DNA of 15,541 nt from an uncultured Eubacteriales bacterium. GTDB lineage: Bacteria > Bacillota > Clostridia > Christensenellales > Pumilibacteraceae. Of this stretch, positions 7,849-14,892 are shown one piece after another. The stretch is taken from NCBI GenBank assembly GCA_900555875.1, contig USNB01000008.1, forward strand, positions 1 to 15,541, in the 5' to 3' direction. The stretch's first letter is position 1. The number at the start of each line of letters is the position of its first letter. A model generated the notes under the pieces. That model was not told where the DNA came from. It made no database searches and saw only the letters and a list, made by a program, of their open reading frames with translations. The translations under genes and the position numbers were made by a program.

Positions 7849-9996
7849 GTGCAGAGATTGCTTGCCAGATGTCAACTGATCTATACGAAAGAGCATCGTA
7901 AGGTCGTCGAAAAAGCTCTTGAATACGCTACGCTCAAGCACGGTTCGCAGAAGCGCGTTTCGGGTGAACCGTATATCACGCATCCGATTGCCGTAGCGAA
8001 TATCCTGCTCGATCTCGGCATGGATTACAGTTCCGTATGCGCCGCTCTTTTGCATGACGTCATAGAGGATACCGATGCAAGCGAAGAAGAGCTGCGTGCG
8101 AATTTCGGAGATCAGATAACCGAACTTGTTCTCGGCGTTACGAAGCTGAAAAAGATAACGTTCAAGTCAAAGGAGCAGGAGCAGGCTGAAAATTTCCGCA
8201 AAATGTTCTTTGCGATGGCAAAGGATATACGCGTCCTTATAATAAAACTCGCGGACAGATTGCATAATATGCGTACCGTAGAGGCTCTTTCGCGCGAGAG
8301 ACAGGAAGCTCTCGCAAACGAGACGCTTGAGATCTATGCTCGTCTTGCGTCCCGCCTCGGTCTCAGCTATATGAAATGCGAGATGGAGGATATTTGTCTT
8401 AAGGTCCTGCATCCGGAGGCATATGACGAACTTGTGCGAGAGGTCTCCCTTAAACGCGCGGAACGACAGGAGATCGTGGACAGATTGTGTACCGAACTGC
8501 GTTCGATGATGAAGGAGCACGGTCTTACGGGAGAGGTGAGCGGAAGACCTAAGCATTTCTACAGCATTTATAAAAAAATGACTGAAAAGCATAAGACATT
8601 CGAGCAGATATACGATCTCACCGCGGTCCGTATAATCGTAAACAATGTCGAGGCATGCTATGAGGTGCTCGGGCTGATCCATTCCAGATGGAAGCCTATC
8701 CCGGGACGATTCAAGGATTACATTGCTGTTCCGAAGCCCAATAATTATCAGTCGCTTCATACTACGGTCATGACCAATTTCGGTACGCCGTTTGAGATAC
8801 AGATCAGAACTTATGAGATGCACCGTATAGCCGAATACGGTATAGCGGCGCATTGGAAGTATAAAGAACAGGCGGGGCATTCCGATATAGCGAATTCGGA
8901 CGAACAGCTCACATGGCTTCGCGGCGTTATGGATGCGCAGAGCGAGGCTGCCGATCCGCAGGAATTGTATGAATCGCTGAAGGTCGATCTCTATGAGGGG
9001 CAGGTGTTTATTTTTACACCTAAAGGCGACGTGGTCGTACTGCCTGAAGGTTCCACTCCCATCGATTTTGCATACAGCGTTCACAGCGAGATAGGCAACA
9101 GATGCGTGGGCGCAAAGATCAACAGCCGTATAGTGCCTCTTGAGACAAAGCTCGAAACGGGCGATTATGTCGAGATAATTACCTCCAACAACGCCAAAGG
9201 ACCAAGCCGCGACTGGCTGCGTGTGGTAAAAACCACGCAGGCGCGCACCAAGATACGTGCGTGGTTCAAGAAGGAGATGAAGGAGGAGAATATCCGCAAG
9301 GGTAAGGAGATGCTCGAGCTGGAGGCGAAGCGCCTTGGGTATAATCTGCCTTCGTTGCTCGTCCCGGAGTGGCTCAATGTCGTCATGCAGAGATATTCGA
9401 TATCCTCTCTGGACGATCTTTATGCATCTGTCGGATACGGCGGATATTCCGTCCATCAGATACTCCCGAAACTGATAGATTTCTACCGTAAGGAAAAGAA
9501 GGCGAAGGAGCAGATCCTCGGCAAAGGCGGACAGGGCGGCAAGCGCAAAGATCAGGCAGCCATACTCATAGACGGTGAACCCGATCTTCTTTGCCGCGTC
9601 GCAAGATGTTGCAGCCCTGTCCCGGGAGACGAGATAGTAGGCTATGTATCCAACGGCAGGGGTGTGACTGTACATCGCAAAGGCTGTCCCAATCTTGCGG
9701 GCGTGGATCCGAGAAAGCTGATCAAGGCGTCATGGGGAGATGAAACGGGAAGTTCCTTTGTCGTATCTCTTCAGATCGTGGCAAACAACAGCGACAATCT
9801 TATCGTGGATGTTTCTACAGTGATATCCGGACTTAAGCTTTCCATCCACTCGATAAACGGCAGGGTAGATCGTAACGATATTGCGACGCTTACGATAGGT
9901 GTGAATGTCAACAGCATAAAGGAAATAGATCTTCTCGCGAGTAAGCTGCAGCAGCTTCCCGCAGTGAGCAAGGTGTTCAGGAGCAATACGATATGA
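7849..9996 (+). CDS. relA: Bifunctional (p)ppGpp synthetase/hydrolase (RelA/SpoT homologue, Rsh)
   Basis: Makes and breaks the stringent-response alarmones ppGpp and pppGpp in the cytoplasm. Domains in order over 715 residues: HD hydrolase with H46, H69-D70 and E73-D74 (LLHDVIEDT) and KLADRLHNMRT (133-143); synthetase with DLTAVRIIV (256-264), PGRFKDYI (285-292) and NNYQSLHTTV (298-307); TGS (about 377-445); conserved-cysteine domain (ARCCSPVPGDEIVGY, 585-599); ACT (about 637-710). The hydrolase residues are intact, and the synthetase has the RFKD form typical of bifunctional enzymes rather than the EXDD form of synthetase-only RelA, so both activities are expected. GTG 7849 is preceded by a near-ideal AGGAGGT at 7836-7842, 6 nt away. 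In many Clostridia apt sits between recJ and this gene; here it is absent. The hydrolase gene overlaps the stop by 4 nt. Confidence 0.96.
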   Translation: MQRLLARCQLIYTKEHRKVVEKALEYATLKHGSQKRVSGEPYITHPIAVANILLDLGMDYSSVCAALLHDVIEDTDASEEELRANFGDQITELVLGVTKLKKITFKSKEQEQAENFRKMFFAMAKDIRVLIIKLADRLHNMRTVEALSRERQEALANETLEIYARLASRLGLSYMKCEMEDICLKVLHPEAYDELVREVSLKRAERQEIVDRLCTELRSMMKEHGLTGEVSGRPKHFYSIYKKMTEKHKTFEQIYDLTAVRIIVNNVEACYEVLGLIHSRWKPIPGRFKDYIAVPKPNNYQSLHTTVMTNFGTPFEIQIRTYEMHRIAEYGIAAHWKYKEQAGHSDIANSDEQLTWLRGVMDAQSEAADPQELYESLKVDLYEGQVFIFTPKGDVVVLPEGSTPIDFAYSVHSEIGNRCVGAKINSRIVPLETKLETGDYVEIITSNNAKGPSRDWLRVVKTTQARTKIRAWFKKEMKEENIRKGKEMLELEAKRLGYNLPSLLVPEWLNVVMQRYSISSLDDLYASVGYGGYSVHQILPKLIDFYRKEKKAKEQILGKGGQGGKRKDQAAILIDGEPDLLCRVARCCSPVPGDEIVGYVSNGRGVTVHRKGCPNLAGVDPRKLIKASWGDETGSSFVVSLQIVANNSDNLIVDVSTVISGLKLSIHSINGRVDRNDIATLTIGVNVNSIKEIDLLASKLQQLPAVSKVFRSNTI

Positions 9997-10613
9997 TAAA
10001 AGTCAGGATGGTCCCCGTGGGACTTTTGGCTGCAAATTGTTTTATAGTATATGATGACGCTCGTTCCGATGCCGTACTTATCGATCCGGGCGCAGATGAG
10101 GATATCATAATGCGTGAGCTTGATCGTGCCCGCCTTAAGGTCGGTGCGATACTTCTGACGCACGGGCATTTCGATCATTGCAATGCGGTTCGTCCGTTTG
10201 CCGATATGGGAGCGAAGGTATATATGCATGCTTCCGATGAGATAATGACACGTACTCGCCTGAATATGTCTGAACTTACGGGCGAGCCGTTTCGCCTGTT
10301 CAGACCTGACGTTCTGCTTGCCGACGGCAGCGTCGTCGAGGAATGCGGTATGAGCTTCCGTACGTTGCATACTCCGGGACATACTGCGGGCAGCGTGTGC
10401 TATGTGACTGAAAATAAACTGTTTACCGGGGACACGCTTTTTCACCTCGGAGTGGGGCGTGCCGATCTGCCGACGGGGGATTACCGCATGCTCGAACATT
10501 CGGTCAGGGACGTCTTGTTTGCGCTTACCGATGATTATACGGTATATCCCGGTCACGGAGAACTGACTACGCTCTCGTATGAGAAAAAGCATAATATGCT
10601 CGCCGAGATCTGA
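9993..10613 (+). CDS. Metallo-beta-lactamase-fold hydrolase (glyoxalase II-like)
   Basis: A 206-residue MBL-fold protein with a complete metal site: H57-x-H59-x-D61-H62 (LTHGHFDHC), H130 in HTPGHTAGS, D147 in FTGDTLF and H188 in YPGHGE. This compact form without the extra C-terminal domain of classical glyoxalase II resembles the YcbL or 'MBL fold metallo-hydrolase' proteins often found between rsh and hemZ in Clostridia. The substrate is unknown; thioester hydrolysis is the family's common chemistry and is only an inference here. ATG 9993 overlaps the rsh stop (ATGA), with AGGAG at 9979-9983, so translation is probably coupled. Confidence 0.9.
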   Translation: MIKVRMVPVGLLAANCFIVYDDARSDAVLIDPGADEDIIMRELDRARLKVGAILLTHGHFDHCNAVRPFADMGAKVYMHASDEIMTRTRLNMSELTGEPFRLFRPDVLLADGSVVEECGMSFRTLHTPGHTAGSVCYVTENKLFTGDTLFHLGVGRADLPTGDYRMLEHSVRDVLFALTDDYTVYPGHGELTTLSYEKKHNMLAEI

Positions 10614-10614
10614 T

Positions 10615-12012
10615 ATGCTTTACGATTATCGTATAATTACGGATGCGGAGTGGCTGAGAGCCGATCTTTTGGATGAGGTACGGCAATTCGGCAAAAGATT
10701 TTTAGATATTGATATAGTATTACGTCTGACATATGACGAAAAATTGCGCGCAAATATAGCTATAGGCGGGCGTGCTTTTTTATATTCCTGCGATCTTCCG
10801 CATGGCGACGCTCTTAACGTTAAGCGCATGACGAAGCGTTTTGCAAAGCATTCTCTCTATCGGGCTTTATCCGATGAAAGCGGAACGGAACTTCCGTGGG
10901 GCAGTCTTACCGGGATCCGTCCCACCAAGCTCGCATATGCTTATCTTGCAAACGGAGGGAGCGAAGACGGGATCGCCGGGTATCTTTCGGATACTTTTTC
11001 CGTGCGGCGTGATCGTGCGGATATCGTGGCTCGCATAGTGCGCGTGCAGCGTTCGGTGCTGCCGGCCGATCTTACCGGGTATGTCGATCTTTACGTACAT
11101 ATACCGTTCTGTAACGGGCGCTGCAATTATTGTTCTTTTCCGAGCGTAGATATAAGCGGGAGAAGCGGCGTATCGTTGGAAGAATATACCGAGGCTCTCG
11201 TGTGGGAGATCGGAAGAATGAAAGAATTCATGGCGGAGAGAGGAGAGCGCGTGCTGTCCGTATATGTCGGCGGAGGAACTCCTTCCGTGCTCGGCGAGCG
11301 CGAACTCGGGCGAGTGCTCGAAGCGATCGACTGCCGTGACGCAGAATTTACTTTCGAAGCGGGCAGGGCGGACAGCTTTACGCGCGAGAAGGCGCGGCTC
11401 ATGAAACAGCTGGGCGTCACGCGCGTGTGCATCAATCCGCAAACGCTGAATGACGATACTCTGTCACGCATAGGTCGCAGACATACGGTAGGAAGTTTTT
11501 ACGAAGCGTATGATATCGCGAAGAGCGAGGGGTTCGATCTGAATACGGACATCATCGCCGGACTGGAGGGCGAAACGCTCTGTGATTTCATGCGGACCGC
11601 CGACGGCATAAGCGCGCTCGATCCCGACAACGTGACAGTTCATACGCTTTCGCGCAAACGCGCGTCGCTACTTGCGGATACCGAATTGTCGTGTCCCGGG
11701 ATCGAGGAAATGACCGAATACGCATTTCGCGTTTTTTCCGGGCTCGAACCGTATTATCTCTATCGACAGAAGAACATGGTGGGCAATCTGGAAAACGTAG
11801 GCTTTTGCAGACCGGGAAAGGAGTGTATCAACAATATCACTGTCATGGAAGAGCTCGTTCCCGTATATGCCTGCGGCGCAGGCAGTATATCCAAGCGCGT
11901 GGGGAAAGTCATTTCACGTTACGCCTCGCCCAAGGACGTGAAACTTTATATGGAAGAGCTTGCGCCGCGCACGGAAAAGAAACTGGATTTCTTAAGATCC
12001 GGCGATAATTAA
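10615..12012 (+). CDS. hemZ: HemZ-like radical SAM protein (coproporphyrinogen dehydrogenase family)
   Basis: A 465-residue radical SAM enzyme of the HemN/HemZ group, whose named reaction is oxygen-independent oxidation of coproporphyrinogen III. It has an N-terminal domain of about 150 residues ending in the HemZ motif PWGSLTGIRPTKLAY, then the Fe-S cluster site C166-x3-C170-x2-C173 (HIPFCNGRCNYCSF), the glycine motif VYVGGGTPS, and LGVTRVCINPQTLNDDTL. I chose ATG 10615, just after the hydrolase stop, because homologues begin near this residue. An in-frame ATG at 10579 would add 12 residues overlapping the upstream gene. No other heme genes are in the window, so coproporphyrinogen as substrate is a family label, not shown here. 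No clear terminator follows. Confidence 0.88.
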   Translation: MLYDYRIITDAEWLRADLLDEVRQFGKRFLDIDIVLRLTYDEKLRANIAIGGRAFLYSCDLPHGDALNVKRMTKRFAKHSLYRALSDESGTELPWGSLTGIRPTKLAYAYLANGGSEDGIAGYLSDTFSVRRDRADIVARIVRVQRSVLPADLTGYVDLYVHIPFCNGRCNYCSFPSVDISGRSGVSLEEYTEALVWEIGRMKEFMAERGERVLSVYVGGGTPSVLGERELGRVLEAIDCRDAEFTFEAGRADSFTREKARLMKQLGVTRVCINPQTLNDDTLSRIGRRHTVGSFYEAYDIAKSEGFDLNTDIIAGLEGETLCDFMRTADGISALDPDNVTVHTLSRKRASLLADTELSCPGIEEMTEYAFRVFSGLEPYYLYRQKNMVGNLENVGFCRPGKECINNITVMEELVPVYACGAGSISKRVGKVISRYASPKDVKLYMEELAPRTEKKLDFLRSGDN

Positions 12013-12086
12013 AACGCCGTGTTCTTTTGCTCGGCACATTAAGCGAAAACGTGAGAAATATTTTGCGGTGAATGGGATAAAATCTG

Positions 12087-12115
12087 TTTACTTTTGCAAA
12101 TGTATATGATATACT
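12087..12115 (+). promoter_or_regulatory. Strong extended -10 promoter for rpsO
   Basis: TTTACT at 12087-12092 and TATACT at 12110-12115 are spaced by 17 bp, with an upstream TG (12107-12108) that makes an extended -10 (TGaTATACT). Transcription should start near 12122 and give a leader of about 94 nt. This starts the rpsO unit independently of hemZ. Confidence 0.65.
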
Positions 12116-12121
12116 TACCAA

Positions 12122-12215
12122 GTAATAATTTACAGTACCTCGATACCGCAGGTCCCGCGCTCTCCGGGCGGACGACTTAGGTCCGAGGCGAATAACATCC
12201 ATGGGAGGATAAAAA
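12122..12215 (+). promoter_or_regulatory. Structured rpsO leader, probable S15 autoregulatory site
   Basis: The untranslated leader has several pairings that exclude one another. CCTCG (12138-12142) can pair with CGAGG (12184-12188), enclosing GTCC (12152-12155) paired with GGAC (12170-12173). Alternatively CGGAC (12169-12173) pairs with GTCCG (12181-12185) in a 7-nt loop hairpin. In many bacteria S15 represses its own mRNA by binding such leaders, in structures that differ between phyla. The ribosome site GGGAGGA (12203-12209) is downstream. Pairings are read by eye; S15 binding is inference. Confidence 0.45.
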
Positions 12216-12479
12216 ATGGATAAGGAAGTAAAGGCGGAGATCATCGCCAAATTCGCAACTCATCCCGGCGACACGGGAAGCCCCGAAGTGCAGATAGCTC
12301 TTCTGACTTACAGGATCAATCATCTGACCGAGCACCTCAAGGTCCATAAGAAGGATCATCATTCTCGCAGAGGTCTGCTTCAGATGGTCGGTTCCAGACG
12401 CAGCCTGCTCAACTATCTCAAGTCTCTCGATATCGAGAGATACAGAAAAATCGTCGCCGATCTGGATCTGAGAAAATAA
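12216..12479 (+). CDS. rpsO: 30S ribosomal protein S15
   Basis: Primary 16S rRNA-binding protein of the small subunit platform. The 87 residues are full length for S15 and carry its hallmarks: DTGSPEVQIALLTYRI (18-33), NHLTEHLKVHKKDHHSRRGL (34-53) and a conserved end with LNYLK and RY. The H-K-K-D-H-H-S-R-R-G rRNA-contact segment is intact. GGGAGGA is 6 nt before ATG 12216. It has its own promoter and a strong terminator, and stands before pnp as in most bacteria. Confidence 0.98.
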   Translation: MDKEVKAEIIAKFATHPGDTGSPEVQIALLTYRINHLTEHLKVHKKDHHSRRGLLQMVGSRRSLLNYLKSLDIERYRKIVADLDLRK

Positions 12480-12487
12480 AAATCACC

Positions 12488-12520
12488 CGAGGGGCGAACG
12501 AGGCGTTCGCCCCTCGTTTT
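12488..12520 (+). terminator. Strong intrinsic terminator after rpsO
   Basis: A perfect 13-bp stem, CGAGGGGCGAACG (12488-12500) with CGTTCGCCCCTCG (12504-12516), AGG loop, then TTTTATT. It starts 9 nt after the rpsO stop and should end most rpsO transcripts or attenuate read-through into pnp. Confidence 0.9.
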
Positions 12521-12525
12521 ATTGT

Positions 12526-12564
12526 GATCGGACATCCGTTTCGTATGTCCGGCAAATACCGATC
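12526..12564 (+). promoter_or_regulatory. Inverted repeats in the pnp leader
   Basis: CGGACAT (12529-12535) and ATGTCCG (12545-12551) form a perfect 7-bp stem with a 9-nt loop. An outer pair GATCGG (12526-12531) with CCGATC (12559-12564) competes for the same left bases. It lies between the rpsO terminator and the pnp start. In E. coli a leader stem-loop mediates PNPase autocontrol; a similar role here is only a suggestion. A -10-like TATAAC at 12567-12572 follows, but no good -35 goes with it. Confidence 0.35.
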
Positions 12565-12614
12565 AGTATAACAGAAAAGCAGATAAGATAACAGTAAGGA
12601 GAGAGATAAGAGAA

Positions 12615-14831
12615 ATGAGAGAAGGACAAATTTTCAAGACCGTCATCGGCGGGCGCGAAGTATCCGTGGAAACGGGTAAGTACGCGGAGCAGGCGAACGG
12701 TCACTGCATCGTAAGATGCGGCGACACCATGGTCATGACCAACGTCTGCATGTCCGATCAGCCCAGACCGGGCATGGACTTTTTCCCGCTCAGCGTGGAT
12801 TTTGAAGAGAAGCTGTATTCTATCGGAAAGATCCCCGGCAGCTTCAAGAGAAGAGAGGGGCGCGGCAGCGACAAAGCTATCCTCACGTCCCGCCTGATAG
12901 ACCGCCCCATCCGTCCGCTGTTCCCGAAGGGACTTTTCAATGACGTGACCGTGGTCTGCACCGCGCTTTCGGTCGAGCCGGATATCCCGCCCGAGGTATG
13001 GGGCATGGTGGGTTCGAGCATTGCGCTTTCGATATCCGATATCCCGTTCGCCGGTCCCACCGGAGCGGTAGTCGTCGGATATGTCGACGGACAGTATGTC
13101 ATAAATCCCGATTCCGCTCAGCGCGAGGCGAGCAGCATGCATGTTACGGTCGCCGGCACCGCGGACGCGATCATGATGGTGGAAGCCGGAGCTAACGAGG
13201 TCAGTGAAGAAGTTATGCTCGGCGGTATCATGTACGCGCACGAGGAGATCAAGAAGATCGTCGCGTTCGTAAACGAGATTGTCGCAGCGGTAGGCAAACC
13301 CAAGCTCGAAATGGAATATTATCATGTTCCCGAGGATATCGACGCAGATGTACGTGCATTTGCGGACAAACTCCTCGATGAAGCGCTCAAAACGCATGAT
13401 CGCACCGAGCGCCAGAACAATCAGGATGAGGTCGAAGCCAAAACCATCGAGCATTTCGCGGAAAAATACGAAGGTAAAGAGCGTGAGATCAAAGACGCGC
13501 TCTACTATATGACGAAAGAGAAAGTCCGCGCCAAGATACTCGATCACGGCGAACGTCCGGACGGAAGAAAACTCGACGAGATCCGCGACATATGGTGCGA
13601 AGTCGGCATCCTTCCGAGGGTGCACGGCAGCGCGGTGTTCACGAGAGGACAGTCTCAGGCGATGTCCACCTGCACGCTCGGTACGATAGGCGACGCGCAG
13701 AAGCTGGAAAATCTTGATGAAGACGACGTCAGAAAAAGATATATGCATCAGTACAATATGCCGGGATATTCCACGGGCGAGGCAAAACCGCTGCGCGCTC
13801 CCGGTCGTCGTGAAATAGGTCACGGCGCGCTTGCCGAACGCGCTCTCGAGCCGGTCATCCCCAGCGAAGAGGAGTTCCCTTATGCGATAAGGACCGTCAG
13901 CGAGATAGTCAGCTCCAACGGTTCGACATCGCAGGCAAGCGTATGCGGATCCTGCCTTGCTCTCATGGACGCGGGCGTTCCCATCAAGGCTCCGGTGGCA
14001 GGTATCGCAATGGGGCTTATCAAGGATCCCGAACATCACAGAGTGGCTATACTTTCGGATATACAGGGTCTCGAGGACTTCCTCGGCGATATGGATTTCA
14101 AGGTAGCCGGAACGAGCAAGGGCATCACCGCCATACAGATGGATATAAAGATCAAAGGTATCGACAGAGATATCCTTACGACCGCTCTCGAACAGGCACG
14201 CAAAGGCAGACTGTTTATCCTCGGCAAAATGCTCGACGTGATCCCCGGACCTCGCGCAGAGCTTTCCAAGTGGGCGCCCAAGATCACCGTCATCAAGATC
14301 GATCCCGATAAGATCGGCAAGGTCATCGGTAAGGGCGGCGAGACAATCAATAAGATCGTCGAAGACACGGGCGTCAAGATCGACATCGAGGAAGACGGTA
14401 ACGTCTATATCGCATATACCGATACGGAAGCGGGCGAAAAAGCGAAGAGCATAATTCTTTCCATCGTCGAGGACGTTGTCGTCGGTAAGGTGTATGAAGG
14501 TCCCGTCGTCAAGATACTCATGAGCAATCCCGACAGGATGAACGGCAGAGACCGCAGACCGAGAAGGGACGGCAAGCATGACAAAGACGGTAAGGAAGGA
14601 AAGGAGAAAAAAGACGAAGAGCCTCAGCAGCTCGGCGCGTTCGTGAACATAGCGCCAGGCAAGGACGGCATGATCCATATTTCCAAACTTTCCAACAAGC
14701 GCGTGGAAAAAGTGACAGACGTTATCGATATAGGCGATGTCGTAAAAGTCGAAGTCATCAAAGTGGATGAGAAAGGCAGGATAGATCTCAAACTGCTTGA
14801 AGTCGTTTCAAAGGCGCATCCGGCCGAATAA
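12615..14831 (+). CDS. pnp: Polyribonucleotide nucleotidyltransferase (PNPase) with inserted segment in the S1 domain
   Basis: PNPase degrades RNA 3' to 5' with phosphate and is a core RNA-decay enzyme. Its 738 residues contain two RNase PH domains with the linking helical domain, phosphate-site NGSTSQASVCGS (435-446) and catalytic-type D488, D494 and K496 (FLGDMDFKVAGT). They are followed by KH with IGKGGETINKIV (571-582) and S1 from about 624. The S1 domain is split: GKVYEGPVVKI (624-634) would normally run almost directly into (F/L)GAFVxIAPGKDGMIHIS, but here residues 635-672 lie between. They are nearly all charged or polar (many K, R, D, E, G), and the domain resumes at LGAFVNI (673). 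The frame is intact throughout. ATG 12615 is preceded by AAGGAGAG at 12597-12604. rpsO lies upstream and a ylxY-like gene downstream, the B. subtilis order. Confidence 0.97.
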   Translation: MREGQIFKTVIGGREVSVETGKYAEQANGHCIVRCGDTMVMTNVCMSDQPRPGMDFFPLSVDFEEKLYSIGKIPGSFKRREGRGSDKAILTSRLIDRPIRPLFPKGLFNDVTVVCTALSVEPDIPPEVWGMVGSSIALSISDIPFAGPTGAVVVGYVDGQYVINPDSAQREASSMHVTVAGTADAIMMVEAGANEVSEEVMLGGIMYAHEEIKKIVAFVNEIVAAVGKPKLEMEYYHVPEDIDADVRAFADKLLDEALKTHDRTERQNNQDEVEAKTIEHFAEKYEGKEREIKDALYYMTKEKVRAKILDHGERPDGRKLDEIRDIWCEVGILPRVHGSAVFTRGQSQAMSTCTLGTIGDAQKLENLDEDDVRKRYMHQYNMPGYSTGEAKPLRAPGRREIGHGALAERALEPVIPSEEEFPYAIRTVSEIVSSNGSTSQASVCGSCLALMDAGVPIKAPVAGIAMGLIKDPEHHRVAILSDIQGLEDFLGDMDFKVAGTSKGITAIQMDIKIKGIDRDILTTALEQARKGRLFILGKMLDVIPGPRAELSKWAPKITVIKIDPDKIGKVIGKGGETINKIVEDTGVKIDIEEDGNVYIAYTDTEAGEKAKSIILSIVEDVVVGKVYEGPVVKILMSNPDRMNGRDRRPRRDGKHDKDGKEGKEKKDEEPQQLGAFVNIAPGKDGMIHISKLSNKRVEKVTDVIDIGDVVKVEVIKVDEKGRIDLKLLEVVSKAHPAE
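14520..14630 (+). other. In-frame, purine-rich segment coding the charged insertion in PNPase S1 domain
   Basis: About 36 codons more than a standard S1 domain has at this place. The coding strand is strongly purine-rich, especially 14578-14618, with repeated GAC, AAG, GAA and GGN codons, and includes Shine-Dalgarno-like AAGGAAGGAAAGGAG (14592-14606). The composition differs from the rest of pnp and looks like expansion of a simple sequence that stayed in frame. It would make a flexible loop between the first two strands of S1. Confidence 0.7.
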
Positions 14832-14851
14832 TTCTCTTAAGATCGGATTAA

Positions 14852-14892
14852 ATACAACACCTCGTGAATATTTATAACACGGGGTGTTGTAT
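14852..14892 (+). promoter_or_regulatory. 15-bp inverted repeat covering the ylxY-like gene's ribosome site and start codon
   Basis: ATACAACACCTCGTG (14852-14866) and CACGGGGTGTTGTAT (14878-14892) are inverted copies with a single T-G wobble and an 11-nt A/T loop. The right arm holds GGGGTG (ribosome-site-like) and the first two bases of ATG 14891. A -10-like TATAAC (14873-14878) lies in the loop. No T-run follows, so it is not a standard terminator. It could be an operator or an RNA hairpin that blocks translation. Confidence 0.6.

Noticed and set aside
8167..9675. 502-codon open frame on the minus strand opposite rsh
   Set aside because: Lies wholly inside the well-supported Rsh gene, has no ribosome site and shows no family features.
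10579..10614. ATG 10579 as hemZ start
   Set aside because: It would overlap the end of the hydrolase gene and add 12 residues that look unlike HemZ. ATG 10615 directly after the stop fits better.
12013..12086. Terminator after hemZ
   Set aside because: Only a 4-bp GCCG/CGGC pairing with no proper T-run was seen. Nothing else is visible in this gap before the rpsO promoter.
12519..14678. 719-codon open frame on the minus strand opposite pnp
   Set aside because: It mirrors pnp exactly, encodes no recognisable family, and overlaps the rpsO-pnp leader. The plus strand has complete PNPase domains. Such antisense frames arise from codon bias.
14852..14892. Inverted repeat after pnp as a rho-independent terminator
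   Set aside because: There is no T-run after the right arm and the next gene starts inside it. It is listed as a regulatory repeat instead.
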